Part shown: positions 34,056 to 43,204 of the stretch, one piece after another
How positions within the stretch are numbered: position 1 is the stretch's first letter
How the letters are laid out: every line of letters begins with the position of its first letter
Assembly (NCBI RefSeq): GCF_000421525.1
Contig: NZ_ATXE01000002.1
Coordinates: forward strand, 62,001-126,000
Reading direction: 5' to 3'
DNA length: 64,000 bases
Source: Aestuariimicrobium kwangyangense DSM 21549
Lineage (GTDB): Bacteria > Actinomycetota > Actinomycetes > Propionibacteriales > Propionibacteriaceae
Notes under the pieces: generated by a model
What the model saw: only the letters and a program-made list of their open reading frames with translations
The model's database searches: none
Told to the model about the DNA's origin: nothing
Translations under genes and position numbers: made by a program

Positions 34056-36104
34056 GTGACTCAACAGCGCCGGCATCGGGACGTACTGGCGGCAGCTGTG
34101 GCCGGGTTCGGTGGCGAGGAGCGGCCGGGCCAGGAGCTGATGGCTGACGCCATCGCCGACGCGTTTGACACCGGCGTGCACGCGCTCATCCAAGCCGGCA
34201 CCGGCACGGGGAAGTCGTTGGGCTACCTGGCCCCGGCGCTCGACCGCTGTGCCACCAGCGGCGACACGGTGATCGTCGCCACCGCCACCCTGGCCCTGCA
34301 GGCGCAGTTGGCGAAGAAGGACATCCCGGCAGCGCTGGACGCCATCGAGGTCGTCCACGGCAAGCGTCCCGCGACCGCCATCCTCAAGGGCCGCACCAAC
34401 TACGCCTGCCTCTACCGCGTGCGCGAGGGACTGGCACCCGATCAGGACACCTTGCTGGGTGGGGAGGAGGTGGCCGAGGCCGCCAAGGCCTCAGGAGCGG
34501 GCGCGGAATCGGTGATCGGCGCAGAGGTGGTGATGCTGCGTGAGTGGGCCGAGCAGCAGTTGGCCGAGCACGGTGTGGCTGACCGCGACGATGCCCCCAG
34601 TCACCTGCCCCGTTCGTGGGAACAGGTCTCGATCCCGGTGCGGGAGTGCCTGGGGGTGCAGCGCTGCCCGTTCGGGTCCGAGTGCTTCGTGGAGAAGTCA
34701 CGCGACGAGGCTCGCAAGGCCCAACTGATCGTCACCAACCACGCGTTGCTGGCGATCGATGCCATGCACGGCGGTACGGCCCTGCCCGAGCACGACCTGG
34801 TCGTGATCGACGAGGCCCATGACCTGGTGTCCCGGGTCACCGGGGCGGCCTCGGACGAGCTCAGCCCCCAGCTGGTGGAAAGGGTCGCCCGCCGCGCGCT
34901 CAACCACGTGGACGACGACACCGGCATGCAACTGCTCGAGGCGGCCGACGCGCTCAAGTCCGCGCTCGACGAGGCACCGGTGGGGCGGATCACCGAGGCG
35001 GGGGTGATGACCCAGGCCTTCGCCCTCGTGCGTGATGCCGCCCGTCACGCCGTCAGCCAACTCGCCACCAAGCCGGACGACCGTCCAGCGGTCATGCAGG
35101 GAGCCGACGCCGAGAAGACCCAGGCCGCCGCCGCCGTGAAGGAGATCTTCGACATCGCCGAACGCATGGCGGCCCTGCGACCCGCCGATGTCGTGTGGAC
35201 CACTGACCGGGATCGGTTCGGGCGCTGGGCCCACGTGGCCCCGTTGTCGGTGGCCGGCCTGATGAGGGAGGCCGTCATGAGCACCGCGACAGTGGTGATG
35301 ACCTCGGCGACCCTCAAGATCGGCGGCGACTTCGACCAAGTGGCCCAGACGGTCGGGCTCAAGCGCAAGGAACGGGTGGACTCACCCTCGGTCGAGGTCG
35401 ACCGCGCCGAGGAGTCCACCGAGCTGCACTGGGCTGGCCTCGACGTCGGATCGCCGTTCGACTACCGGCGACAGGGCATCCTCTACGTCGCGGCCGACCT
35501 GCCCAACCCCGGTCGTGAACAGATGGCCCCCGAAGTGCTGGCCGAGGTGGCGGAGTTGGTGTGGGCGGCCGGCGGTCGAACGCTGGGGCTGTTCGCTTCC
35601 CAGCGGAACGCCGAGGCCGCCGCCCGGCACGTGCGTGCGCAGTTGCCCGACCTCACCATCCTCTGCCAGGGCGATGCCCAGCTGCCCGAGTTGACGCGGA
35701 GGTTCATCGAGGACCCTCATGCAAGCCTGTTCGGAACCCTGTCGCTGTGGCAGGGGATCGACATCCCCGGCGACACCTGCGAGTTGGTGATCATCGACAA
35801 GATCCCCTTCCCTCGCCCGGACGACCCTTTGATGCAGGCCAGGCAACAGGCTGTCACCGAGGCGGGTGGCAACGGCTTCATGGCCGTGGCGGCATCGCAC
35901 GCCGCCCTCCTGCTCGCGCAGGGAGCCGGTCGGCTGATTCGACGAGCCAGCGACAGAGGCGTGGTGGCGATGCTCGATCCGCGCCTGGTCAAGGCGAGGT
36001 ACGGATCATTCCTGAGGGCGACGATGCCGGAGTTCTGGATGACCGCAGACCGTGAGGTGGCCGTGCAGGCCCTGAAGCGGCTGCAAGCGGCACGGGAGTC
36101 GTGA
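34056..36104 (+). CDS. dinG: DinG-type ATP-dependent DNA helicase (XPD/Rad3 family)
   Basis: A 682-residue 5'-to-3' helicase predicted to resolve R-loops or repair intermediates. It carries Walker A QAGTGTGKSLGYLAPAL, DEAH in VVIDEAHDLVSR, and C-terminal motifs LFGTLSLWQGIDIPGD and LLAQGAGRLIRRASDRG. Four cysteines fit the iron-sulfur cluster of this family: one in NYACLYR, and those in REC, QRCPFGSEC. GTG 34056 gives VTQQRRHRDVLAAAV. Its stop and the lexA stop are one base apart on opposite strands, so the transcripts converge directly. Confidence 0.93.
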   Translation: MTQQRRHRDVLAAAVAGFGGEERPGQELMADAIADAFDTGVHALIQAGTGTGKSLGYLAPALDRCATSGDTVIVATATLALQAQLAKKDIPAALDAIEVVHGKRPATAILKGRTNYACLYRVREGLAPDQDTLLGGEEVAEAAKASGAGAESVIGAEVVMLREWAEQQLAEHGVADRDDAPSHLPRSWEQVSIPVRECLGVQRCPFGSECFVEKSRDEARKAQLIVTNHALLAIDAMHGGTALPEHDLVVIDEAHDLVSRVTGAASDELSPQLVERVARRALNHVDDDTGMQLLEAADALKSALDEAPVGRITEAGVMTQAFALVRDAARHAVSQLATKPDDRPAVMQGADAEKTQAAAAVKEIFDIAERMAALRPADVVWTTDRDRFGRWAHVAPLSVAGLMREAVMSTATVVMTSATLKIGGDFDQVAQTVGLKRKERVDSPSVEVDRAEESTELHWAGLDVGSPFDYRRQGILYVAADLPNPGREQMAPEVLAEVAELVWAAGGRTLGLFASQRNAEAAARHVRAQLPDLTILCQGDAQLPELTRRFIEDPHASLFGTLSLWQGIDIPGDTCELVIIDKIPFPRPDDPLMQARQQAVTEAGGNGFMAVAASHAALLLAQGAGRLIRRASDRGVVAMLDPRLVKARYGSFLRATMPEFWMTADREVAVQALKRLQAARES

Positions 36105-36105
36105 C

Positions 36106-36969
36106 TCACACCTTCCGCATCACCGCGACGACCTTGCCGAGAATGCTGGCGTGGTTGCCGTCGATGGGGGAGTAGAGCGGGTTGTGCGGGAGTAGCCACA
36201 CCTGTCCCGGAACCCGCTTGAAGGTCTTCACCGTGGCCTCGGTGTCGAGCAGGGCCGCGACGATGTCGCCGTTCTCCGCAGTCGGCTGTTGTCGGACGAC
36301 AACCCAGTCGCCGTCGCAGATGGCTGCCTCGATCATCGAGTCGCCTCGCACCTCGAGCATGAACAGGGTGCCTTCCCCCACCAGTTGGCGGGGGAGCGGG
36401 AAGACGTCCTCGATGACCTCCTCGGCCAGGATCGGGCCGCCGGCGGCGATACGACCGAGGATGGGGACGTTGACGGCGGTGGGGAAGGTGTCGTTGATGC
36501 CCGTCACGTCGAGGTCGTCCGCCACACCTCCGGACGCCGTGGCCCTCGTCGTCGGTGCGCTGGCCCGCAGTGGGGTCGGAGCCGGTAGCGCGGCCGTTTG
36601 TTTCGCGGAGAGATCGGTGGCCGGCATCCGCACCTCGATGGCGCGGGGGCGGTTGGGGTCACGGCGCAGGTAGCCCTTGGCCTCGAGTGCGCGCATCTGG
36701 TGGGCGACCGACGAAGGGGACGCGAAGCCCATCACGGACGCCACCTCACGAATGCTCGGCGGGTAGCCCTTCGACTCGATCGAGGCACGAATGACCTCGA
36801 GGATCCGGTGCTGGCGAGGCGTCAGCCCATCGGCACCAGGGTTGGCCTCCGCCGGAGAGGAGGCAGCGCCGAGTTCGGCCTGGATCGCCGCATTGCTTGG
36901 TCGGCCCGGCCCACGCTTGGTGACGGTCCGGCGACGCTTGCGGGGGGTGGGTGCCTCTTCTCCTGACAT
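36106..36969 (-). CDS. lexA: LexA repressor
   Basis: LexA represses SOS genes and self-cleaves when RecA filaments form. The 287-residue protein has a basic disordered start (about 1-48), the winged helix ([40 protein letters not shown]), the cleavage site A176-G177 in GRIAAGGP, catalytic S211 in VRGDSM and K248 in EATVKTFK. The ATG at 36969 is seven bases after TACCGT on the minus strand. A LexA-like box lies 20 bases upstream of the ATG, fitting autoregulation. The neighbouring SOS membrane gene is divergent. Confidence 0.97.
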   Translation of the reverse strand: MSGEEAPTPRKRRRTVTKRGPGRPSNAAIQAELGAASSPAEANPGADGLTPRQHRILEVIRASIESKGYPPSIREVASVMGFASPSSVAHQMRALEAKGYLRRDPNRPRAIEVRMPATDLSAKQTAALPAPTPLRASAPTTRATASGGVADDLDVTGINDTFPTAVNVPILGRIAAGGPILAEEVIEDVFPLPRQLVGEGTLFMLEVRGDSMIEAAICDGDWVVVRQQPTAENGDIVAALLDTEATVKTFKRVPGQVWLLPHNPLYSPIDGNHASILGKVVAVMRKV

Positions 36970-36976
36970 GTGCCTG

Positions 36977-37005
36977 ACGGTAGGCAGAATCGAACGAGAT
37001 TTCAA
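36977..37005 (-). promoter_or_regulatory. lexA promoter with LexA-like box
   Basis: On the minus strand TACCGT (36982-36977) is the -10 box, seven bases before the ATG. TCGAACGAGATTTCAA (36990-37005, plus strand) matches 10 of 12 fixed SOS-box positions and covers the region just upstream of the -10. Confidence 0.6.
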
Positions 37006-37132
37006 ACACCCGGGCCGCGTGTTCCGGTGTCGCGAAGGAAATTGTCAGAGCTGCCCTGTTGGGTGAGAAGTGTTCGGCAACCCATCACGTTGGCCGACGA
37101 AGCCCGATGGAGGCAGCGACACGCGGATTGAT

Positions 37133-37187
37133 TCGAACCGTTGTGCGATTCACTCCGGGCGGCTAGTGTTATCGAACAGGTGTACAG
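37133..37187 (+). promoter_or_regulatory. SOS promoter of the small membrane gene: two LexA-like boxes
   Basis: TTGTGC (37141-37146), 17 bases, TAGTGT (37164-37169) form a good promoter. TCGAACCGTTGTGCGA (37133-37148) matches 11 of 12 SOS positions and covers the -35. A weaker box, TCGAACAGGTGTACAG (37172-37187, 9 of 12), lies at the start site. The arrangement predicts tight LexA repression. Confidence 0.7.
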
Positions 37188-37265
37188 GCACTGCAGTCCG
37201 AGTCGCTCGGGGCGGTGCACAACCCGGGTCCGGAGGATGTCCGGCCCAAGACAGAGGAGTGAACG

Positions 37266-37601
37266 ATGACTGCTGCGGCTACCACCCTGGCCCCCGTCCT
37301 TCCCCGCCCCCGAGTTCGTGGGCGCGCCGACCGTCGCCTCTCGACCGGGCCGCGCCCCACCGGACCCCGACTGCATCGCCCTCTCGCGTCCGCACCCACC
37401 GCCTCGCCCCTGTCGGCTCGTGCGTGCACCTTGCCCACCGCCGCTCGCGTCGGCGGGCGATCCCTCGCGGTGGTCGAACGCGTCCAGATCACCGAGCGTG
37501 GCCTCGCGCTCCTGCTGGGCAGCCTCGCCTGCTTGGTCGTGTTGTCCCTTGCCGTGGTCGTTAACACCTTCCTGGGCTTCTCGAACGCACCCTTGGGCTG
37601 A
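37266..37601 (+). CDS. small single-span membrane protein, putative SOS-induced cell-division suppressor (DivS/ChiZ position)
   Basis: A 111-residue protein between lexA and nrdR, the position of DivS in corynebacteria and of the LysM protein Rv2719c/ChiZ in mycobacteria, both SOS-induced division inhibitors. Residues 1-70 are Pro/Arg/Ala-rich and look disordered. VERVQITERG precedes one membrane segment (about 80-102), and the protein ends a few residues later. That layout resembles ChiZ cut off before the LysM domain. The ATG has AGGAG upstream. Two LexA-like boxes control it. The function is inferred from position, topology and regulation, not from clear homology. Confidence 0.75.
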   Translation: MTAAATTLAPVLPRPRVRGRADRRLSTGPRPTGPRLHRPLASAPTASPLSARACTLPTAARVGGRSLAVVERVQITERGLALLLGSLACLVVLSLAVVVNTFLGFSNAPLG

Positions 37602-37729
37602 AGGGTCGTCACCCCTGTGGCCGGCCCTGAGGGTCGGACCAGCCACATCTGATGCTCCGTTCGCCACCGGTGGTGATCGGTGGCGTCGAGCAGTCCCACA
37701 TCTTGTGTCGGCGTGTCGTCGCGGTCCCC

Positions 37730-37758
37730 TTGACCTGCGCTGATCGCGTGTCTACAGT
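37730..37758 (+). promoter_or_regulatory. nrdR-nrdJ promoter
   Basis: TTGACC (37730-37735), exactly 17 bases, TACAGT (37753-37758): one of the best sigma-A-type promoters in the window. It lies in a 305-base gene-free stretch (37602-37906) that otherwise holds the operator and DnaA-box sequences listed below. Confidence 0.7.
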
Positions 37759-37805
37759 CACTACATCTAGTAGTTCCGTGGATGTGATTCGTCCACAGGT
37801 TGTGG
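37759..37805 (+). promoter_or_regulatory. NrdR-box candidates downstream of the nrdR promoter
   Basis: CACTACATCTAGTAG (37759-37773) fits the NrdR-box core (CACTA-N4-TAGTG) with one mismatch and sits at the transcription start. A weaker palindrome CCACAGGTTGTGG (37793-37805) is centred 33 bases further on, close to the usual three-turn spacing of paired NrdR boxes. Confidence 0.5.
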
Positions 37806-37849
37806 TGAGTTGTCCACTGGTTGGCTGACTTGTCCACATCGTGTCCACA
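37789..37849 (+). promoter_or_regulatory. cluster of four DnaA-box-like sequences in the nrdR leader
   Basis: TCGTCCACA (37789), TTGTCCACT (37810), TTGTCCACA (37830) and GTGTCCACA (37841), all in the same orientation and starting 21, 20 and 11 bases apart, close to whole helical turns. Confidence 0.6.
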
Positions 37850-37906
37850 GGTTCATCCCCAGCCCGAGCCGGGATGAAGCGCGAGCAGGTCGAGGAGGTG
37901 GGTCGG

Positions 37907-38455
37907 GTGCACTGCCCCTTCTGCCGCAACACGGATTCACGTGTCCTGGACTCGCGCGCCTCGGACGACGGGACGTCCATCCGTCGCCGCCGCCAGTGCC
38001 CCGCCTGCGAGCGTCGATTCACCACCGTCGAGCAGATGCAACTCGTGGTCGTGAAGAAGTCCGGTGTGGTCGAGCCGTTCAGCCGCGACAAGGTCGTCCA
38101 GGGTGTCCGCAAGGCCTGCAAGGGCCGGCCCGTGAGCGATGCCGACCTCGCCAAACTCGGGCAGCGGGTGGAGGAGGCTCTCCGCTCGTCCGGCATGGCC
38201 GAGGTTCCCACCGAGGAGGTGGGGGTCGCCATCCTGGGGCCGTTGTCGGAGCTCGACCCTGTCGCCTACCTCAGGTTCGCCTCGGTGTACAAGCACTACG
38301 AGTCGGTCGACGACTTCGCCGCCGAGATCGCGGCCATGCGCGAAGGTGCGCAGGTTGATCCCGACGTCGAAGCCGTCGCCCAACCCGACCGGGTCCGCAA
38401 ACATCGCGCGAGTTCCCCGGCCTCTGCCCAGCCCACCCTTGAATCCATCGGCTGA
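37907..38455 (+). CDS. nrdR: transcriptional repressor NrdR
   Basis: NrdR represses ribonucleotide reductase genes according to ATP/dATP level. The 182-residue protein starts at GTG 37907 (VHCPFC), the normal NrdR start, with GAGGAGGT seven bases upstream; the longer opening from 37841 is rejected. The zinc ribbon has C3, C6, C31 and C34. The ATP-cone domain follows (about 46-136: [37 protein letters not shown]). A 40-residue tail is variable. nrdJ lies 83 bases downstream, so it probably controls its own operon. Confidence 0.96.
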   Translation: MHCPFCRNTDSRVLDSRASDDGTSIRRRRQCPACERRFTTVEQMQLVVVKKSGVVEPFSRDKVVQGVRKACKGRPVSDADLAKLGQRVEEALRSSGMAEVPTEEVGVAILGPLSELDPVAYLRFASVYKHYESVDDFAAEIAAMREGAQVDPDVEAVAQPDRVRKHRASSPASAQPTLESIG

Positions 38456-38538
38456 CCCCCATTCAGCAGTCGACGCCCCCAGCACCGCCCCCGCCCCTGA
38501 CGCCGTCAGGTCACCACCAAGAAGAGGAAGTTCCCGCC

Positions 38539-41418
38539 ATGAGCGAAACCACCCGCTCGACCCGTCGGTCGGGCAAGAAGTCGTCAGGCCTGACGATCGA
38601 CCGTGTGTTCTCCCGCGAGGGATCGCATCCCTTCGACGACGTCACCTGGGAGAAGCGCGACGTCGTGCAGACCAACTGGCGAACCGGCGAGACCGTGTTC
38701 GAGCAGCGTGGGGTGGAGTTCCCCTCGTTCTGGAGCCTGAATGCTTCGACGATCGTGACCACCAAGTACTTCCGTGGCGCCGTGGGAACCGACGCGCGCG
38801 AGACGAGCCTGCGCCAGCTCATCGACCGCGTGGTGAAGACCTACACCCGTGCCGGCATCGAGAACGACTACTTCGCCTCGGACCTCGACGCAGAGATCTT
38901 CGAGCACGAACTGGCGTGGATGCTGCTGCACCAGTACTTCAGCTTCAACTCGCCGGTCTGGTTCAACGTCGGCACCCAGAGCCCCCAGCAGGTCTCGGCC
39001 TGCTTCATCCTGTCGGTCGACGACTCGATGGACTCGATCCTCAACTGGTACAAGGAAGAGGGATTCATCTTCAAGGGCGGCTCGGGTGCCGGTCTGAACC
39101 TGTCGCGGATCCGCTCCTCGAAGGAACTGCTCAGCTCCGGTGGCACGGCATCCGGCCCGGTGTCGTTCATGCGCGGCGCCGACGCGTCCGCGGGAACCAT
39201 CAAGTCGGGTGGCGCCACCCGTCGCGCCGCCAAGATGGTGGTGCTTGACGTCGACCACCCGGACATCGAGGAGTTCGTCGAGACCAAGGCTCGCGAGGAG
39301 AACAAGATCCGGGCCCTGCGCGACGCAGGTTTCGACATGGACCTCGGCGGCCGTGACATCACCTCGGTGCAGTACCAGAACGCCAACAACTCCGTCCGCG
39401 TGACCGATGAGTTCATGCGCGCCGTCGAGGAGGACGGGCTCTTCGGCCTGCGTTCGCGTGGCGACGGCTCGATCATCGAGGAGGTGCACGCCAAGGAGTT
39501 GTTCGGCAAGATCGCCAAGGCGGCCTGGGAGTGCGCCGACCCGGGCATCCAGTACGACGACACCATCAACGCCTGGCACACCAACCCCGAGACCGGACGC
39601 ATCACTGCGTCCAACCCCTGCTCGGAGTACATGAGCCTCGACAACTCCTCGTGCAACCTGGCCAGCCTGAACCTGATGAAGTTCCTGACCGACAAGGACA
39701 CCTTCGACACGGAGTCGTTCGTGAAGGCCGTCGAGCTGATCTTCACGGCGATGGACATCTCCATCTGCTTCGCCGACTTCCCCACCGAGGCGATCGGCCA
39801 GACCACCCGTGACTACCGCCAGCTGGGCATCGGCTACGCCAACCTCGGCGCCCTGCTGATGGCCCTCGGCAAGGGCTATGACTCCGAGGGTGGTCGTTCG
39901 CTCGCCGCTGCCATCACCTCTCTGATGACCGGCGCCGCCTACCGTCGCTCCGCCGAACTCGCGTCGGTGGTCGGCCCCTACAACGGCTACGCCCGCAACC
40001 AGGCCGCTCACCAGAAGGTGATGCGCAAGCACCAGGCCGCCAACGACGACCTGCGCACCCTCGGTTCCCTCGACGGTGACGTGCACAAGGCCGCGACCCG
40101 CGAGTGGGAGAACGTGGTCAAGCTGGGCAAGACCAACGGCTTCCGCAACGCACAGGCTTCGCTGCTCGCCCCCACCGGAACCATCGGCTTCATGATGGAC
40201 TGCGACACCACCGGCATCGAGCCCGACTTCTCGCTGGTCAAGTTCAAGAAGCTCGTCGGCGGCGGCTCCATGCAGATCGTCAACCAGACCATCCCGCGGG
40301 CCCTGAAGAACCTGGGCTACTCCACCGAGACGGCCGAGGCCATCGTGGAGTTCATCGCGGAGCACGGTCACGTGATCGACGCCCCCGGCCTCAAGCCCGA
40401 GCACTACGAGGTCTTCGACACCGCCATGGGCGCCCGCGCGATCAAGCCGATGGGCCACGTGCGCATGATGGCCGCGACCCAGCCCTTCCTGTCGGGTGCC
40501 ATCTCGAAGACGGTCAACCTGCCCGAGAGTGCGACCGTCGAGGAGATCGCCGACGTCTACCTGCAGGGATGGAAGCTGGGCCTGAAGGCCCTGGCCGTCT
40601 ACCGCGACAACTGCAAGGTCGGTCAACCCCTGTCCGATGCGAAGAAGAAGGACGAGAAGGCGCCCGAGGCCGTCGCCGCAGCAGCGCCTGCGCCCGAGGT
40701 GCGCGTCGAGTACCGTCCTCGCCGCACCCGTCTGCCCAAGTCGCGTTCGGGTCACACCACCTCGTTCTCGGTGGCCGGAGCCGAGGGCTACATGACCACC
40801 AACGACTACCAGGACGGCCGTCTGGGTGAGGTCTTCCTCAAGCTGGGCAAGCAGGGCTCCACCCTGGCCGGCGTGATGGACGCCTTCTCGATCGCCATCT
40901 CGGTGGCCCTGCAGTACGGCGTTCCGCTGGAGACCTACGTCCAGAAGTTCACCAACCTCAAGTTCGAGCCGGCCGGCATGACCGACGACGCCGACATCCG
41001 CATGGCCCAGTCGATCATGGACTACATCTTCCGCCGCCTGGCGCTGGACTACCTATCGTTCGACGAGCGCTCCGAGCTCGGGGTCTACACCGCCGCCGAG
41101 CGAGCCCGCTACGTCGAGACCGGCACCTACCTCTCCGAGGAGGACGAGGCGGGAATGCCCGAGGCGGAGCAGCTCAAGAACGACGAGGCCGACAACCGTC
41201 GCTTCGACGAGGCGGGCGCGAACCAGCCGTCGCTGGTGGCGGCTGAGCCGGTGGCCACCCCGGCCCCGGGTTCGGCTCACACCACGGCCGAGCTGATGGA
41301 GGCGATCACCGGCATGTCGGTGGATGCCCCCCTCTGCATGACCTGCGGCACCAAGATGCGTCCGTCGGGCTCGTGCTACGTCTGCGAGGGCTGCGGGTCG
41401 ACCTCCGGCTGCAGCTGA
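38539..41418 (+). CDS. nrdJ: vitamin B12-dependent (class II) ribonucleotide reductase
   Basis: NrdJ reduces ribonucleotides to deoxyribonucleotides using adenosylcobalamin, with or without oxygen. The 959-residue protein has the catalytic barrel: SPVWFNVG, the half-cystine region QQVSACFI, GGSGAGLNLSRIRSS, and the active-site NPCSEYMSLDNSSCNLASLN. Other class II signatures are FRNAQASLLAPTGTIGFMMD and QGWKLGLKALAVYRDNCK. The C-terminus is a zinc/thiol module CMTCG...CYVCEGCGSTSGC that relays reducing power. ATG 38539 has AGAGGAAG upstream. No aerobic class I nrd genes are seen in the window. Confidence 0.96.
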   Translation: MSETTRSTRRSGKKSSGLTIDRVFSREGSHPFDDVTWEKRDVVQTNWRTGETVFEQRGVEFPSFWSLNASTIVTTKYFRGAVGTDARETSLRQLIDRVVKTYTRAGIENDYFASDLDAEIFEHELAWMLLHQYFSFNSPVWFNVGTQSPQQVSACFILSVDDSMDSILNWYKEEGFIFKGGSGAGLNLSRIRSSKELLSSGGTASGPVSFMRGADASAGTIKSGGATRRAAKMVVLDVDHPDIEEFVETKAREENKIRALRDAGFDMDLGGRDITSVQYQNANNSVRVTDEFMRAVEEDGLFGLRSRGDGSIIEEVHAKELFGKIAKAAWECADPGIQYDDTINAWHTNPETGRITASNPCSEYMSLDNSSCNLASLNLMKFLTDKDTFDTESFVKAVELIFTAMDISICFADFPTEAIGQTTRDYRQLGIGYANLGALLMALGKGYDSEGGRSLAAAITSLMTGAAYRRSAELASVVGPYNGYARNQAAHQKVMRKHQAANDDLRTLGSLDGDVHKAATREWENVVKLGKTNGFRNAQASLLAPTGTIGFMMDCDTTGIEPDFSLVKFKKLVGGGSMQIVNQTIPRALKNLGYSTETAEAIVEFIAEHGHVIDAPGLKPEHYEVFDTAMGARAIKPMGHVRMMAATQPFLSGAISKTVNLPESATVEEIADVYLQGWKLGLKALAVYRDNCKVGQPLSDAKKKDEKAPEAVAAAAPAPEVRVEYRPRRTRLPKSRSGHTTSFSVAGAEGYMTTNDYQDGRLGEVFLKLGKQGSTLAGVMDAFSIAISVALQYGVPLETYVQKFTNLKFEPAGMTDDADIRMAQSIMDYIFRRLALDYLSFDERSELGVYTAAERARYVETGTYLSEEDEAGMPEAEQLKNDEADNRRFDEAGANQPSLVAAEPVATPAPGSAHTTAELMEAITGMSVDAPLCMTCGTKMRPSGSCYVCEGCGSTSGCS

Positions 41419-41449
41419 GACCCATCTGATTCACGGCATCTGTGGCTCC

Positions 41450-41488
41450 CCGCGTCGGGCTGGACTCCTGGAGGCCAGCCCGACGCGG
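41450..41488. terminator. terminator after nrdJ
   Basis: Perfect 14-bp inverted repeat CCGCGTCGGGCTGG (41450-41463) / CCAGCCCGACGCGG (41475-41488), 11-base loop, between nrdJ and the convergent LuxR-type gene. Confidence 0.85.
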
Positions 41489-41515
41489 CGTCCACGACGC
41501 CCGGCGGTTGGCTCG

Positions 41516-43150
41516 TCACAGCAGGTGATGACTGAGCGCGTGCGCGACGGCACCCGCTCGGGTGGGCTGCTCCAGCTTGCCGAGGATGTGGGACAGGTGA
41601 CGGTGGACGGTGTGCGGACTCACGGTCAGGGTCTGGGCGATCTGCTGGTTCGTCATCCCCTGGGCGACGCACCGGAGGATCTCGACCTCACGTTCGGTGA
41701 GGACCGGCCTCGTCTCGTGTCGGCCGGACAGCTGGCCCCTGAGCCGGATCGCATCGTCGAGGCGCTCCCTCGCACCCAGACCCTCGAGCAGCTCGATCGC
41801 CCTCCCCACCTGCTCGCCGGCCCCGCCCTCGTCCCCCAGAGCAAGGAGAGCCGTGGCCAGGGCGAGCCTGCTCTCACCTTCGTCGAAGGGCAGACGGGAC
41901 TCGTGGAACCAACGCACAGCGGTGTGCCACTGCGCCACCGCCTCTGAGCCGACCGCCAGAGTGGCATCGGCCGCGGCTGCGAGCCCCTGCAGGGGACCAT
42001 TCCCGACCAGGCCGGCTGTCGTCCTCAGTTCGTCGGCGCAGTTGCGCGCGGCTTCCTCGTCACCGGCCGCGAGCGCTGTTTGGACGGCGGGCAGCAGGAA
42101 GCTGGCTCGCACGGTGCGCTGGTGTTCAGGAATGCCGGCCAGCACTCCACTGATGGCCGTCCATGCCTGCATCCTCTCGCCCCGTGACAGCCGGATCATC
42201 GCCTGCGACACGATCGCCCCGGGCTCGAACTCGGCCTGCCGGAGCAGTTCCTCTGCCTCCCTGATCCGCCCCTGTCGACGGCGAAGCTCACCCAGGAGCA
42301 CTACGGCATCGAGACGGGAGTGGCGACGGGACGGGACGGCCTCGTCCATCACCTCGGTGAGGTTGGTCTCCGCCTGCGACCAGGTTCCCCGCTCGATCAG
42401 CACCGACGAGTGCTGGATGCGGCAGGCGGTGAACAACGGGCTCAGTTGTCGGCGCTCGCAGACCGTCTCGACCCGTCGGCACCACTCGTCAGCCCGCGAC
42501 AGGTCTCGGGTCTGCTGGCAAGCGATGATGAGCCAGCAGTAGATCTTGCCCATCCACATCGCGTCCCGCACCTCGCCCGTCGTGGCAGCCGTCACCGCAC
42601 GGTCGAGCAGGGGAGCGCCTTCCTCGGGGCATCCAGCCAGGGTCAGGGCCAGTCCCGCCAATGCCGTTGCCGCATGGCTGAGGTCGGCGTCCTGCTGCCG
42701 AACCCCCACAGCCGCAGCCTGCTCGGCCCAGGCCTGGGCAAAGGGCGGGTCGCCCTGCGCCGCGATGACCGCCTCCGCCTCGCGTACGGCCAGCCATCCT
42801 TGCTCCACCGTCTCCGGCAGGCGATCGAGCAGCCCGTGAGCCAGGCCCCGCCATCCGCGAGCCACCGCCTCCCCCTCACCGAAGAGCAGGGAGTCATAGC
42901 CCAACGAGGTGGCCGCGCGGGCGGCGCCGAGGTCGTCCGCTTGGTCGCGATACAGCCGATACGCCGACTCGCGGGCTGCCAGGCAGCCGGCACCATCGTC
43001 CAGCCACCACAGGGCTTGCGCCAGGCCCTCGTATGCGCCTCCATCGGGCCGTTCGGCGAGCTGGCGCAGGAAGCAGTCGCGGGCCGCCCCCCAGCGCCCC
43101 GCGCGCAGGTGCTGGTCGGCGGAATCCTCGGCCCCAGCGCGGCTCCCCAT
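41516..43150 (-). CDS. LuxR-family regulator with TPR-like helical body
   Basis: A 544-residue regulator. The C-terminal about 65 residues are a LuxR/GerE helix-turn-helix: LTEREVEILRCVAQGMTNQQ and TLTVSPHTVHRHLSHILGKL. The preceding roughly 470 residues are repeating Ala/Leu-rich helices with Trp and Gly spacing typical of tetratricopeptide-like repeats (ARESAYRLYRDQADDLGAAR is one). No P-loop ATPase domain is present, unlike LAL/MalT proteins, so this is the body plus HTH only. The ATG at 43150 follows the tautomerase gene by 54 bases on the same strand. Target genes and ligand are unknown. Confidence 0.82.
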   Translation of the reverse strand: MGSRAGAEDSADQHLRAGRWGAARDCFLRQLAERPDGGAYEGLAQALWWLDDGAGCLAARESAYRLYRDQADDLGAARAATSLGYDSLLFGEGEAVARGWRGLAHGLLDRLPETVEQGWLAVREAEAVIAAQGDPPFAQAWAEQAAAVGVRQQDADLSHAATALAGLALTLAGCPEEGAPLLDRAVTAATTGEVRDAMWMGKIYCWLIIACQQTRDLSRADEWCRRVETVCERRQLSPLFTACRIQHSSVLIERGTWSQAETNLTEVMDEAVPSRRHSRLDAVVLLGELRRRQGRIREAEELLRQAEFEPGAIVSQAMIRLSRGERMQAWTAISGVLAGIPEHQRTVRASFLLPAVQTALAAGDEEAARNCADELRTTAGLVGNGPLQGLAAAADATLAVGSEAVAQWHTAVRWFHESRLPFDEGESRLALATALLALGDEGGAGEQVGRAIELLEGLGARERLDDAIRLRGQLSGRHETRPVLTEREVEILRCVAQGMTNQQIAQTLTVSPHTVHRHLSHILGKLEQPTRAGAVAHALSHHLL

Positions 43151-43204
43151 GGTGAGAGTGTCCCCTCAGTCCCACGGCGGCGCAACGATCCCGACGTGCA
43201 CGGC

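Noticed and set aside
37789-37849. DnaA-box cluster as a replication origin
   Set aside because: No dnaA, dnaN, AT-rich unwinding region or rpmH-type neighbourhood; four boxes in a gene leader are better explained as regulation.
38584-40755. 723-codon open frame on the minus strand
   Set aside because: Antisense to nrdJ, whose product is a full-length, motif-complete enzyme. The antisense product has no recognisable domain.
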